Source: Eumeta japonica
Lineage: Eukaryota > Arthropoda > Insecta > Lepidoptera > Psychidae
Direction of reading: 5' to 3'
Assembly: GCA_005406025.1 (NCBI GenBank)
Contig: BGZK01001212.1
Span: forward strand, 1-64,000
DNA: 64,000 nt
Below, one piece after another: positions 50,772 through 63,690 of this stretch. Each line of letters begins with the position of its first letter. Position 1 is the stretch's first letter. The translations under genes and the position numbers were made by a program. Below the pieces are notes generated by a model that saw only the letters and a list, made by a program, of their open reading frames with translations, searched no databases and was not told the DNA's origin.

Positions 50772-53730
50772 TACTGTACCTAAATAAGGTGACGAAGCGA
50801 GTAAGCAACTTGTGGTAATTGCGGTACGAGATGAACGAGCGGATCATGTGTACGGCCACATTACAGACGAGTGCCGAGTTAGCGTGACCGGGGTGGTAAC
50901 GATTTGTATGTGATATCTATATACGTTATCAGGAGTGGTAATACATTTGTATCGAAATTGTAGTGAACTTGCCACAAATTCGTTGGGCAACGCGTCATAG
51001 ACTAATTGTTCTAGTATTCCGTTTCATATTACAAGAATGTTAGATTTTATCGATGTTAGTCTGCTGATTTAGTTAGTCTGTTAATTTTCTTTCGACATAG
51101 ATATCGAGTATCTATAGTCTATGTTGCAATAGTGTAATATGAATAGACACGGACTCTATGTACTTTCGTGTTGACATGAAAAAATACAGTTAAAAAATTC
51201 GCTTGTAAGAAATCGGGTCTACATAGTTAAAATTGCGATTAAAATTATCGATTAATCAGTTAATATCATGGGTTTCAAAGTTCGAATTTCCGTTTGTAAA
51301 GCTCCATTTATTATAGATCAGAAGTATCTGTGATTTTTTTCGCTTTAACACATACATTTACATTTTAATTTGGAATAGTTTCCTTTACGAAACTTGCAAA
51401 AAAAAATAATAGAATACTTATGGGCAACATCGATGTCTGTTTGTCAGTCATACTTAAAACTCGGTCTAGTTGTAGTATGTTATTACTTAATTTTCTTGGA
51501 AATTAGCTTTGGGGATTAAGAGAGAAGTTAACAAAATTTTTTTCGAACTCACAGTCCAAGGGGTCAAACGAAAACTGTAAAGTAGATACTAACACGTTCT
51601 GTTACGGTGTGTTAAATTTTTTTGTCAAATTTGTTTTGGAAAAAAATTTAAAAATCGCTATCGCTACGCGCTCGTCCGGAAGAATCGTTCATAAAGTTCA
51701 AAATTTTATGATATAGTAACTATATCTAGGAGCTTACATTCACGGTATACCTACACATTACCTTCAAACTTTGCCGAAGCCGGTTGAAAACAAACAACCA
51801 GCGCATTGTGCGTACGTATGTTTTGTTTTGTTTTGTAACACAATTTTCTCGTGTACAGTCATAAAAACTAAAATCAGACACGCGTCGCAGATTGAGAAAT
51901 GTGGTTACATTTCCGGCCCGGCCGGCGTACGAAAGAAGGAGGTCACCGTAAGTTCAGCGGTTGGCTGTACGTCGCGCCCGCGCGGTCACGCGAAGCTTTC
52001 ATTTTTCACGTCCCGCCGCCTCGAGCTTGTCAAATCGCCGCTTTATCGGCCGCCTTTTATCGCCGCACATCCATTGGCCGGATACGTTTTCTGGCCTTGC
52101 GCCGGTGGCGTTAGTTACAAATGCGCATAGACAGAACGTAGCTTTATGGTTTAGAAAGAATGATAGGTGAGAATACAGGCGAGCAGATATTAGCATATTA
52201 ATAAAAAGCACGTTAGGTCCATTTTATTGAGTCTAACTTAGAATGTTTGTTCCGATTTGATGTTTTTTTTTTAATTATTTTTATTTTATCGAATTAGATA
52301 GATTAGATTAGGAGTGTTCCGAAGTGAAAAATTCTTTAGCAACGTTGTGATTTGAAACTAGATGAAACGGAAAAGCGACACTAAGAAGAAACAATCTAGG
52401 ATTTGGCTTGCGAGAGAATGTGAGATGAGATAGAATGCGAGATAAAGAGATGTATGAGCCTGCGTGCGCCTGCGTGGTTATCATTTGTTGAAATTTGAAA
52501 CATGGAGTCTTGATAATGAAATATAAAATAAGTTTTAAACTTGATACAAATATTACAATAAATGAACCCTATGATTATCCCACTCTTAATACTGCATACG
52601 TCTCGTTCCCTCGCAGTTTAGTTTCCTAAAGTTTTTACTACCGCGTGTGAACTACACACGTGTTTTTTTTTATTTGCTACTTATCACATATACAAATTAA
52701 TGCACATCCGTATGCGTCCGTTCACTCGACTGCTTTCAAGAATGAAATAAAACGCGAAACTAAAGATTTAAATGAGCGTCTTAGAAAAAAAAAGTCGTAA
52801 TTTATAATACTGAATGCGGACAATTATTCATGTGCATCACACGAGTGCGTCAGCATATGTGAGGTCAGCCGAAAAATTAATTTCGTTCGAACAACCGTAC
52901 GGTGCGGTTCCGCGATTATGCGTATTTCTCAAGAAAAACCCGAAACGCCCTTGACGGCTTATGAAGTCTTAGTAAAAGCCAGATGGTCGGGCGAATAACT
53001 CATTACGTAAACGTATTTAGAAATGTTCTCCGCGGAGCTCACGGTCAGATCTTGAATAGCGATCGCCGGCCAGTGCTGTAACACGCACGCCAAGGTTAGC
53101 TCAGTGGAAAATATAAAATATTCGCGTGTATTGTTGTAATTTATGACTTCGGCACATTCGTTAATTTCTGTGAATTCGTTTTAAATAGAAACGTTATTCC
53201 AGGCACGCGTCGGGCCCAGCGCGCTCGGCGATCGGAGGTTATTGTTGATGGTGCGATAGAGTACAGTTATCGAGACTTGTGCGAAAAAATCTGGTAAAAG
53301 TTTGACCTGGCACGCCAAATCCAAAACTTAATTTTTTTCTATTTTCTAGAAGAAAATGCTCGAAGATGCATCTTTGTATAATATATTTTTTGACTCGAAA
53401 AGAAAAGTAAAACACTTTTAAATGTCTAAAAGTATCAACCTTGATCAATCGATTCGTTTAGAAATTAGTTGAGAAAATTTTTTTTAATGTTTCTCTACCT
53501 TTATCTTTCGATTAAATTGATATGTTTTAAAGAGCTTTTTGACATTTCGAAAAAGCTTTTGAGAACTAAAGTTTACATTTTGGAAAAGAAAGGTTCGATA
53601 TTTTTAGTTATAATAAAAAATACTTTTATTATTGAGTTTACTAGAGTACACGTTTGTCAATCGATCCAGTTCAATTGTTCAGGATATTGAAAAAAAAAAA
53701 CAAAACTTAAAAATAAATAATTTTTAGAAA
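50772..53730. other. Non-coding stretch with a CpG-rich patch
   Basis: AT-rich, with a CpG-rich patch at 51910-52095 in which three frames are open in parallel, typical of G+C-rich non-coding DNA. No gene is supported. Confidence 0.45.
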
Positions 53731-54240
53731 GTTTTGACGTGACAACGTCTTATAAATTGGTTTGCCGGGTGACACTTCAAGAAACTGCGTTACGCCCGCT
53801 CACGTTATGCGCTCACAATGAGAGCGAGTGAGAGGCACGCGTCCCTTCCACTCGGCATGGTTAGCCCGCCTAAGAGCGAGAGAGACAGACATAAAAGTGA
53901 AAGGCACGCGTCCCTTCCACTCGAGCACAGTTAGCCCGCCTAAGAGCGAGAGAGACAGAGACGCAAATGTATTGCAAGTTATTGTATGTATATTTGTATA
54001 TAAATACGTATGTATGTGTAAAGGTAAAAATAAAATTTTGTTAATATGAAATTCAGTGCGAGATTCTTTGTATAAATTAATGTTTTAAATATAATTCTTT
54101 GTATAAATAAATGTTTTAAATTGTTACTATTATTTCATCCTTCTTCCTACTATACGAATGAATATTCACATTAAAATGATTTTACCACTCAAAGTCGTTG
54201 TCACGTAAAACTTTCGCCCGTATACCGACTTTACAGGCAA
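53731..54240 (+). mobile_element. Non-autonomous element, family A, copy 3 (longest)
   Basis: A 510 bp element. The left end GTTTTGACGTGACAACGTCT (53731-53750) is an imperfect inverted repeat of 54191-54211, differing by one base inserted and one substituted. A 29 bp tail (CTTTCGCCCGTATACCGACT...) follows the right arm and is shared by all three copies. It contains a 69 bp tandem duplication (53828-53896 and 53897-53963) rich in GCGAGAGAGAC and CCCTTCCACTCG words. No coding capacity. The superfamily cannot be assigned because a clear target duplication is not visible. Confidence 0.75.
53828..53963 (+). repeat. 69 bp tandem duplication inside family A copy 3
   Basis: The units start at 53828 and 53897; both contain GGCACGCGTCCCTTCCACTC and TTAGCCCGCCTAAGAGCGAG. 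They differ by a few bases only. Absent from copy 2 at 48247. Confidence 0.9.
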
Positions 54241-55670
54241 CCAATTTTTTTCTGCAACTATATCTCTCAACCAAATGAATAAGTTTTATGATTTTTACAG
54301 CATTATACGTAATATATTAATACGATTTTTCGTAAATTTTTCAAAAAATTCTAATGTCAGAAATTTTTGTACGAGTTATAGTCGACTTTGATCGAAATAG
54401 GTTACATCGTTCAAAAGTTAAGGGTGATTTTCATTAATACGCACAGACGTGATCGTTTTCATAGAAACAGCTACATAATACAATATAATTACCTAGTATT
54501 ACAATAATACAGTACAATCAACTATCCACATAGTTTACATATTACTTCTTTAGCGGCAACTACTGTAATGAGATTATAATTTCCATTATCGACGGAAGCG
54601 AATTACGAAACCAACATAATATTACAAGGATATACCTACAGCTGGAGGGTGCGCGTTGTAACGAGGCTCGGGCGCCCTCTTTGGACAATATGTAATAGCG
54701 GTCGTGAAACCATATTAGTCCACATGTACCGAGTGTCATAAGTTTTCAGGATGTATGTTGCGCAAGATCTGTACAGATGGTACCGCTCCATAGACCATGT
54801 GCCTGAACGTGATGATTTTATATGGAAAGTCGTGCTGGTCTTTGAGAAAAATATAACGTTTGCTATCCTCATAGCAAATATAATATAAAAAATATATATT
54901 CATTTGTGGGGGATTCGTCTCTGTGGTTATTTGAAATTTCTACTATATTATCGTTTTAATATTATAACAATATTCAGTAATGTTCTGTAATGGTTCTTTG
55001 CTCGTTTGTGATATTTATATTATGAGATTATTCCTCAATTTATTGATCCTAATATGCGAATTTTAGAAAAGTATCTATCACGATAATACGTATAATTCAA
55101 ACACATATAACAATATTCATGTATTATAATATGTTAATTAGAATTGTACATTAATTGAAAATATGGGTAATTTACTTTTCTATAAGCATATTATTTATTA
55201 GATAGATTTTTAAATAGAATATTGGGGTAATTATGTGACGTACGAAACTATTTTTTATTTAATGTTATACACTTAAGAGCAGAAAATATTGATTTACTTT
55301 TATTAAATAATGAAATTATATTTTTAATACAATCGCAAAAACAAAAATAAATCCAGTAAATACTATTGAAGATGAAATAGAATGTTCAAATACTTTCAAG
55401 AATAAATTATTTTATTTATATCGTGAACAAAAGTGATCATACCCGAAGCATCTTACTAAAAATTTACAAACGAGTATCTTGCTCAAGCGCAAGTCCTTCG
55501 GTAGTGTTTGTTGGCCGCATACAAAGAGGTAGTTATGGTCGTCGAGTGCGCGCACAAAATTATAATAAGTTAGCTGTTACTCCTACAGTATAAAAAAGAA
55601 ACTTTCTTCGATCGATTGCAGCACCCGTATTCAATTTCACTCACTAGAACCAAATCCAAGATATATAGTA
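54241..55670. other. AT-rich non-coding stretch
   Basis: No recognisable gene or element. Confidence 0.5.
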
Positions 55671-55824
55671 CAACGTACGAAACTCTGCCGCTGTGAAGTT
55701 AGTCACGAAACCGTCGCAATGGTGTAAAATAGGAACGCGGTGGGGAAGAAGAAAGGGTCGGGGATCGTTGAACCTGCGCATTGGATCATTCGTAGGCAAT
55801 TTAGAGCTGCAGTTTCGTGCGTTG
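55671..55824 (+). mobile_element. MITE, family B, copy 2 (TA-flanked)
   Basis: A 154 bp element flanked by TA at 55669-55670 and 55825-55826. The left end CAACGTACGAAACTCTGCCG and the right end, reverse complement of CAACGCACGAAACTGC, form the inverted repeat. It aligns end to end with the reverse complement of 50616-50771. The left repeat is the better preserved of the two in this copy. Confidence 0.8.
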
Positions 55825-58800
55825 TACGCGTCATAATTCTTGTGCATCGAGTCATCACTGTCTCTCGAGTCGGGCGAGTCTTGAATCGGAATCGAATTGA
55901 ATGCATCACGTCCCGAATTCGCGGAAAACACTCAATCGTTAAAAAGCCGCAGGCACACGGCCGTAGGTACGCACCTCTTTCGTAGGTACGCACTTACGCC
56001 TGTCAATACACGGGTCTCGCCCTTCGCCGCACCCCTTTAAAGGTTAGAGCATGTCAATTAGCCTCGCGTGTGGTACCTACGCCGCGTACACTTACCGCCG
56101 GCCATACGATGCTGTAGCCCATAATACCGTAATGGTATCCGAAAAATAGCATACATTACATCGTTGTTGAACGTAAAAACGAAACGTCTGGTGATACGTA
56201 CGTAATGTATATGCATATACGGAAGATCTATTCACTTCAAAATAATATAAGTAATATATTCTTTAGAGAGGGTAAGTTTGAAGTTTTGGTAATGTAATCG
56301 TAACGAAGTAGAGGGTAGCACAGTTGAAGGAAAGTTGCTATATTCATATAAACTCTTATTATTCAAATATATTATTTTATACAAAAAATAATTATTATTC
56401 ATACATGCCGCTGTATATTATCTACAATAATATTTTAAGTTTTGTAGATAATGATCAAAGTCAATAAATAAAGTAATAAAATAAAATAGTTACATAATTA
56501 ATGCATTGTTACTAATTATAATAATTAGCAAAGAAATTTCACCTTTCCCGTGAAATTACGTGGGTGAGGTTCTCGTTTTTTTTTGTATTAGTATCAAAAA
56601 AATGTTAACTGGATACCACGAGCAAATTTAAATCATAAGTAAGAAATAATGTATTGAGTGATTTCTATATTTCTTTATTTGTATTTCCTATGAAATTTGA
56701 TTTCTGTTAATTTTCAATATCTGCGATTATGTAGATACTTAAAATAAATACAAAATTAATCCAGTCTGTATATTGATGTCTTTAAAAAGTAACTTGGAAA
56801 AATTCAATGGAGTATTATGAATTATTCTTACAGATAGAATAATCTTTTGTACCTGTGTGTGTGTTTACGCAAGGATTGCTTAATGTCTATGGTTTTATAG
56901 AATGATGGTGGATTTGATAAAATCGATAGGTCCTTTTAAAGTGAAATGTTTTCAATAATTATGATGCTAATTTGTAAATGGCATTATGCATAACGATAAT
57001 GCTATCTATTAGAATGTAGTATTAAGTGTTTTTTTTTTATATTGAAAATTTTCCAGATAAGTGGTTAAATTTTTCTAATATAAGAAACTTTTGCTATTCA
57101 TAATCAATAATAATTTTTGGCAACAAAGACAATCAAGCGACAGCCATATTACAACATTACTTAAAGTGAGGCATTGGTTTGTCAGTAAATTAATAAATTT
57201 AATACCGCTTTAAGTAAGGTCCTGTTCTTTGGGCCATTATTAACCTAATTGACATCAATTTGACGGAAGTGGGTGACACGTTTAGACGCGAGCGTCCACT
57301 GTTCCAACGCTTCGATGTGTCGTGTTGAAGACCAAGACTGTGTAAGCCTATTCGTTGCGCGGTGAATTCAATTAAGGGGATGCCTAAAAAATTTACAAGA
57401 AATAGTATTTCGATGAAGACTATAAAGGTCGATGTTAAAAATGATCCTTTAATTATTTAAATGAGCAATATACGATAATGAATGCATAGCAGAAAATCTT
57501 TAAAGGTTTTCTACATTTCATTGAATTAAATTTTCATTTTTACCACAGATTTGCGTTTCTAACTTCAGTTGAAGACATATTTCAATTGATGTTTCTAATT
57601 ATTCGACACATTTTACTGTTTCACTATTACGCTTACAATAATAATTTCGTTCACTATTTTATATACAATCGAAGCCGTGTAAACAAGGACGCCATTTTGC
57701 AGCGCTTTTAACTAAAAAAAGTGTGCTCTTATCTACACGTTGGGTAGCCACTGCCGGACGTAATTACATCATCAAGCTCATACACTCAATAGGAAATGGC
57801 TCGGTGGTCGAATTCATCGACGTCAAATGCATAGGCGGGATTTAAATCAATTTTCATGTGAATTGCATTTCGTTTCGGGCCAACTCGCTCGGATTTCGTC
57901 CAGACGATTCGTACTTCCTGCCGCGTCGTATAAAAACGAGTAAGGACGGTCCCTCGTGTAGTCAGTTTAAAATTTTGTTTACGATCGATCGCCGCGCGTG
58001 TAACCGAAATAAATGGACCAATCACATCAACTTAAACGGTCGAGTTACGTCGCTCGCCGGCCAATTAAATTACTCACAGCCGCGTATACTGTTCTCGTAT
58101 CGAACGTACTGAAGAGCGGCTCCTTCCGTTTCGGGTTTATTATAGACAATTGAGTTACGTTCAGTTTGAATCGCGCCCTCGTAAGAAATAGGCAGACGAC
58201 GTAACGCCTTAAGTATGATGTATAAGTGGCTATCTCTTGATTGTCACACACGTCAGATATGTCTGACGAAAAGACCCTGATGAATTATGGATTCTATAAT
58301 TTTTTCTTACTATAGTTTTTTAATAGGCATTATATATTGTCAAAACGGAACACATGTGGAATCATCGGTGTGTATACTTATTACAGCCTGTGAAACTATT
58401 TGAGCAAATAAAGCGGATACAATAAAAAATGTTAGAGATCAGTATGCCAAGCACTTCTATATGATTTTTAAGATAACATTATAAAAAATATCTTTTTTAA
58501 TTTTTATATAAACATTTTAATATACACTTGGTAAAAGAATACTTAAAATAGCTGTCCTTAGGCACATCTTAAAAAAATTCGGAATGTTTGTTTATTATAG
58601 AAATTATTACTAATTTGTTTATACTTATTTTATTAATTAATTTTATTATATTGTAATTTTATAACATAATAATAACTGTACAATATGAAAATAGTCATCA
58701 CTCGACCGCATTTCCTTCTACATTCATTGTTGTTTAATAAAATATATTTAATGAGTACGTTTCATAAAAAAATAAATTTCACTTTAAAGTTTTTTTTTAT

Positions 58801-59988
58801 TTGTCGTATTTCAAATGTGCCGTACATACAAAGAATTTAATTCAAATCTAAGAAACTGATGCCCTTCTTCCAGACGTCAAAAAAAAAATTGTTTCAATGT
58901 GACGAATTCACACTCGGAGAATTTGCCAAACTTCATGTTCAATACGGCTATAGAATTCTAACGTTAAGCGAAAGTTATATAACCTCCGCTAAAGTTAGGG
59001 GTCGGGATTTTCCGGGTAAGCCAGCCGACTGCGTTATTTCCCGCCATTTTATGAGTTTACGACTGTTTTATTACACCTTTCCCCGTACACACACGGCTTC
59101 TTTTATCCACCATCATACCTCTTACGGCTGCCCGCTCGATATGCGGGCACGGAGCGTCGGGCGCCGCCGCACGCGCCTACGTGCGGATTTCTATCACGAT
59201 TCGGGGCTTCGAGAAACCGATTAGGTCAAAATGAATAAGTACACGTTCACGATATACGACCGAACCTTAAAAAAATCGCAACGCAATAGCTGTCGGATAA
59301 TATTTGTCCTGTGATATACACGGATAAGTAATGGCTGTCCGCAGTCATATTTGTGTACGACCACTGACCGAATTCCTTTTTTTTACTCCCGAACACGCTA
59401 TTCGGATTTCGATTCCGGTTCCAATATCGATTTCCGTTCCCAAAGCTAGTATCGGTAGCGATATTTAAGCTCGCTCAGTATCGTTGCATGCACGTTGAAA
59501 GATGACGGCCGCTAACTTCGATCGCCTTCGAAATTAATTACTTCCTTTTATGTCACCGCTCGTATTTTAAATATATTGTTTATATGGTTACCTACATAAA
59601 GGTCACCCATAACCGGGGCCTGTATTTGGATATTAAATCTCCAACAGCCTGCGGTTTGATTTTGTAACGTGATCGATCCGTCAGTCACTTAACCGCATTA
59701 ATCATAATCGATAGTGTAGACTAGGCCTAGTACACATATGCGTTATAATTAGTGATTCTAAAAACGGATTTAATTTTTATTCCTTTCATAAATAAATTCG
59801 AATTTTCAAGTTCACCACGAAAAATTTCTCCCTAAAAACATTACAATTTTGACATTTCACCAAAGCGATGAGGAAATCTGAGGTCGTATAAGTTGACGCG
59901 ATCTCAGAGTGAAACTAATAGGTCAATTCACCCGTGGATAGAATTCGAAATCCTCCCGTATTTCTATTTTTATTTTATATCTACTAGA
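55825..59988. other. Non-coding stretch
   Basis: Contains two direct copies of CGTAGGTACGCAC near 55962-55995 and a CpG-rich patch near 59120-59185. The 121-codon frame at 58859-59224 has no recognisable domain. No supported gene. Confidence 0.45.
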
Positions 59989-60690
59989 TACCCAACTTTC
60001 ACTACCATAAATAAGCGCAGGGATCCGAACCCCATTATGGCTAGCCGTACGCGCTTGTCTGCAAACCCTTTTACAATTCAAAATAGCAAGCGAGGCCTCA
60101 TATATATTGGAGCGTTCGGTTGTGCTTTCAAACACATGACGACCTTAATCTTGTTGACAATTACTTCCATACTTTTTCTCTTAACATAGTCATTTATTTT
60201 AGTTACCGTCGCCTGAAACTCGCACGGGTATCGCAGAAGAAAAATGAAGGTAGAATGGATGCAGTGGAGATGCGATTTTTGAGTAGTACGTGTGGAGTGT
60301 TTTTTGGAAGGTAGATGTAGGAATAGCGATATCAGGGAGCGGTGTGATTTGAAAGATGTAGCGATCAGAGTAGAAAAAGATATGTCGCAGTGGTTTCACC
60401 GTCCGGATATGATGAATGAAAATAGACAGACAGAACAAATCTATAGAGCGAATGTGTGTGATGAAAAGGTCGGTAAAGGTCGTCCTAGAAAATCCTATGC
60501 AAACGATATTGGTGGCATGTTAAAAAAGGACCAAATTTTAAGAACCCGAAACCGACGAGCTTGTACCAAAAGACTGACGGATGTTGGTGAAGCAGGAAAG
60601 ATATGCAAAGACCATACCATGTCGATATCTATAATCTCTTTCTCTAGGAAGTAGGCGTGTGATTCTTCAAAAAATAAAGAATAGAATTTT
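59989..60690 (+). mobile_element. Non-LTR retrotransposon 3' end with inverted upstream segment
   Basis: The plus strand from about 60226 encodes, in two frames, the C-terminal end of a non-LTR retrotransposon polyprotein: QKKNEGRMDAVEMR, then RCRNSDIRERC, VGKGRPRKSY and RNRRACTKR, with a stop at 60652-60654. A 1-base shift in the T run at 60297-60302 breaks the frame. The preceding part of the same protein, GVRIPALIYGSESWV, is found on the minus strand ending at 59989, so the element runs [inverted upstream part][downstream part]. The pieces abut in the parent protein (…SWV | QKK…) and share GGGTA at the break. The element is dead. Confidence 0.75.
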
Positions 60691-63587
60691 TTGGATAAAT
60701 ATGGATTTTGTCTTTTCTTTTAAATTATCTTCAATATCAGATTTGTCTTCTTATTGCGTTATAGTATTTTTTTTTTAATTTTTAACATTGCCGGTGTTCG
60801 TAGTACGCTGCGCAATATGCACAGACAGAAATAATTATGTCAATTAATAAAGGCGTCGAACCGGCCGCCTGCCCGTCTGTATGACCATTGTTCTAATCTA
60901 GGCAAAATTAAACTGACTGTGAGAATTGACTAAGTTCACGCCCTTTTCTAGTGGAACATTGGTTTACATTGAAACAGTTAAGGTAATGTAATTAAAAAAC
61001 AATTTTGATATCGTATATTCTTTACTGCAGTGACAAGTATTCATAAGTTTTCAATAAAAACATTTAAATTTGAAAGTACACGCGTAATAGGATCATAGTA
61101 GCACACAGAACGTGCTAATAAATATTGAGAATTCAATATTGTTCGAAAACCTGGAATTCTGCTGAAGTTATTTATGCAGATGTGTAGGCATTAAAACATA
61201 CAAATTCAGCAGCATATATTCCTGAAGCTTTGTAGGTACTGGCGATATAAAGCAAAAACCTTCCTCCATCCAACATCTCAGTTGCTCTGACGCTGACGAG
61301 TGCGATAGACCTACCTTTTGGGCATTACGATATACTTAGACATTTGCTTATTGCAATAGGTGTTGCGTTCAGTTAGCGTCCATCCCAGCTTATTATTGAC
61401 ATGTAACTGTAAAAGTTAAGCTGAAAAAATGATTTTGTGCTATTAGTGTTCGTGTTGGCATACGATTTAATTATTGTTCGTTTCTTTTTGCCCTAGTCGG
61501 ATGTCATTAACTTTTTACTTAAATATTTGACACGAACTTCGTTTTTTTTTTCTATCCGAAACGTGTATTTGTGTTTTTACAAATAAAAACTATATTTTTA
61601 AAGGTACGATAATTAACGATAATTAAATTGTGAGTTTCGTATCGACAATAATGTTTAATTTCATTGAAATATCGATATTTTCAATAAAACAAAAATAACT
61701 AAATGATAGTTGTCCACATTTCTCTTTATCATGTCCGTCAGAATGTGGCTATTTCTGCCGTCTAGAACATTTCAAAGTACGTATTTAATTGTAAAGGTAG
61801 AAACACTTTTTTCGTGGAAACATAGACCATAAAGTTTTCACGTGAATGAATCAGTAAGGGCTGCATAACTTTTTTCTTTAATTTCAGTCTCGTTCGGTAA
61901 CGTATTCGCACGTACTGTTCTTATCTTGTTTTATTAATATATTTCGATGTATAATTTCGTTTAAAATTTTATATCAATACTCCTGTATACACGTTTATAG
62001 GGGTTACAAAACTAAATTTATTTTTTTAATATACACAAGACAATGATTAAAAATACTTCGCGAGTATATAATTTGTTGAAGGAGAAAAGTCAATATTGGG
62101 TAGGTAAATGACCTTCATTTACGGCATTGACTATTAACATCTCAATGCAGAAACTGAAAGTGTGTTATGGACTTAAAAATAGTTATATATTTGTAAGCTT
62201 ATATTATTAAGTCTTGTAACTAAACCAATTTTGTTATAAGCACAGATCTAATAATATTTATCATGGTAGAATTCATCAATTTAAAATCATCAAATTACAA
62301 TGTATGGGCATACATACATACGTCAATCCAAATTGGTTTGGTTTGAGAATGGATCGATTTAAGATGTGGCGTATACTAACATAGTATTTAAAAAATTACA
62401 AAATACAGGCTTGTGTTTAAGCTAAAATGACTGAAATCCATAGAAAAAGAGTATACTCAAGGTACAATATCGTTGTGCTGTTTTGAATTTTTAAACAACT
62501 TACTTATTCTTAAATAACTTTCTCGAGTCATTTTTAAAAATGTTAGTATCAAACACATTTTCAGTTCACGATAAACGTTTGACGCAGCAGTATTAAAAAT
62601 CAGTTCATCATCGTTGTTAAAGCATTTAAGCGGCAGAGGCAAATAGACTCGATATCGCCTGTTTACTAACGTGACTCGAAACACGACGCAAGGGGTTTTC
62701 CTAACTTTGATAATTACAGTACTATTCTGATTATTCTATCATACATCTTATTCGTAGGATGTTAAGATGAAAACCGCTCTGAGATCTAGGGCATAAGTTT
62801 CATGTCGTATTACATAACGAATACTCTTTTTTCTTGTCTTCGCCACGTCATTAAGTGATTTTTGATGACCAGTAAAAACCGGTTGAATGAGTCACTGTTG
62901 CAACGAGGTTTTTGTATGTGGGTTGAACGTGAAAAATTTGATACCAGAGAAATCAAAATATAAGTATGTTACGAAAAACCTGGCAGACGAAGGACAATTC
63001 TGCAATAAGCCAGTATATAATAAAGCAGTATGTACGAAATACTATTAGTTATATAGGATAACTATATTATATAGAGTAGATAAGTTTAAGGCGAAGATTA
63101 AATACTTAGTTCTAAAGAAGTTCTTATGACTTAGTTTTAAAGAAAATATTCAGAAAATTTCTACATCACCAAGATATAATATTTCTTGGTAAAGATAATA
63201 ACTACAAGTTTAGTTTTGAAAAAAATAATTTATTGATGGTATTATTTAATGTTCTGAAAGAGGAATTTACAATAGCATAACTTTTTTATCGACAGAAAAA
63301 AATATTAACGAAATGACATTTTTAAAAAGAAAATATCTATATTTCCTATCCTTCATTATATCATATATAATGAACGATATATTCATTGTATTAAAAATGA
63401 ATATTTTAATATAACTGAATATAAGCTTAATTCATACATGGATGCATGTGTTTGCAGTATTGACTGGAAAAATGATAATTTTATTAGTGTACCTGCAATT
63501 CTTTTTTTGTTTTGAACATACATCACTTAATTTTTGAACATATTTCCTGCCGGTTATACTGTCAATATATATTTATGTTTTTATAGC
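60691..63587. other. AT-rich non-coding stretch
   Basis: Contains small A/T-rich palindromes, for example near 61122-61141 and 63354-63376. No gene or element is recognised. Confidence 0.5.
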
Positions 63588-63690
63588 ATAAACGAGCGGT
63601 AAACCAGCAGGCGAGCCATCAGAAAGTGGAAGACCAACGCCACCTTTGGGTACTCGCACCCCAAAGGTGTCACCGGTGCGTTTCTAGTTT
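63588..63690 (+). repeat. SINE-like lepidopteran repeat fragment
   Basis: 'ACCAGCAGGCGAGCCATCAG', 'ACCAACGCCACC', 'ACTCGCACC' and 'GGTGTCACCGGTGCGTTTCT' follow the order of an abundant lepidopteran short repeat (GAGCAGGCGAGCCACCTGATGG ... GACACTCGCAACACCAGAGG ... CAGGTGCGTTGCCGGCC). A perfect 10 bp inverted repeat (63641-63650 with 63660-63669) lies within it. Family assignment is from memory. Confidence 0.5.

Noticed and set aside
51771..52130. 119-codon plus-strand frame, with two other plus frames open in parallel
   Set aside because: Parallel open frames in one CpG-rich patch show that stops are simply rare there; no family recognised.
58859..59224. 121-codon plus-strand frame
   Set aside because: No recognisable motif, composition changes along its length, no splice or promoter context.
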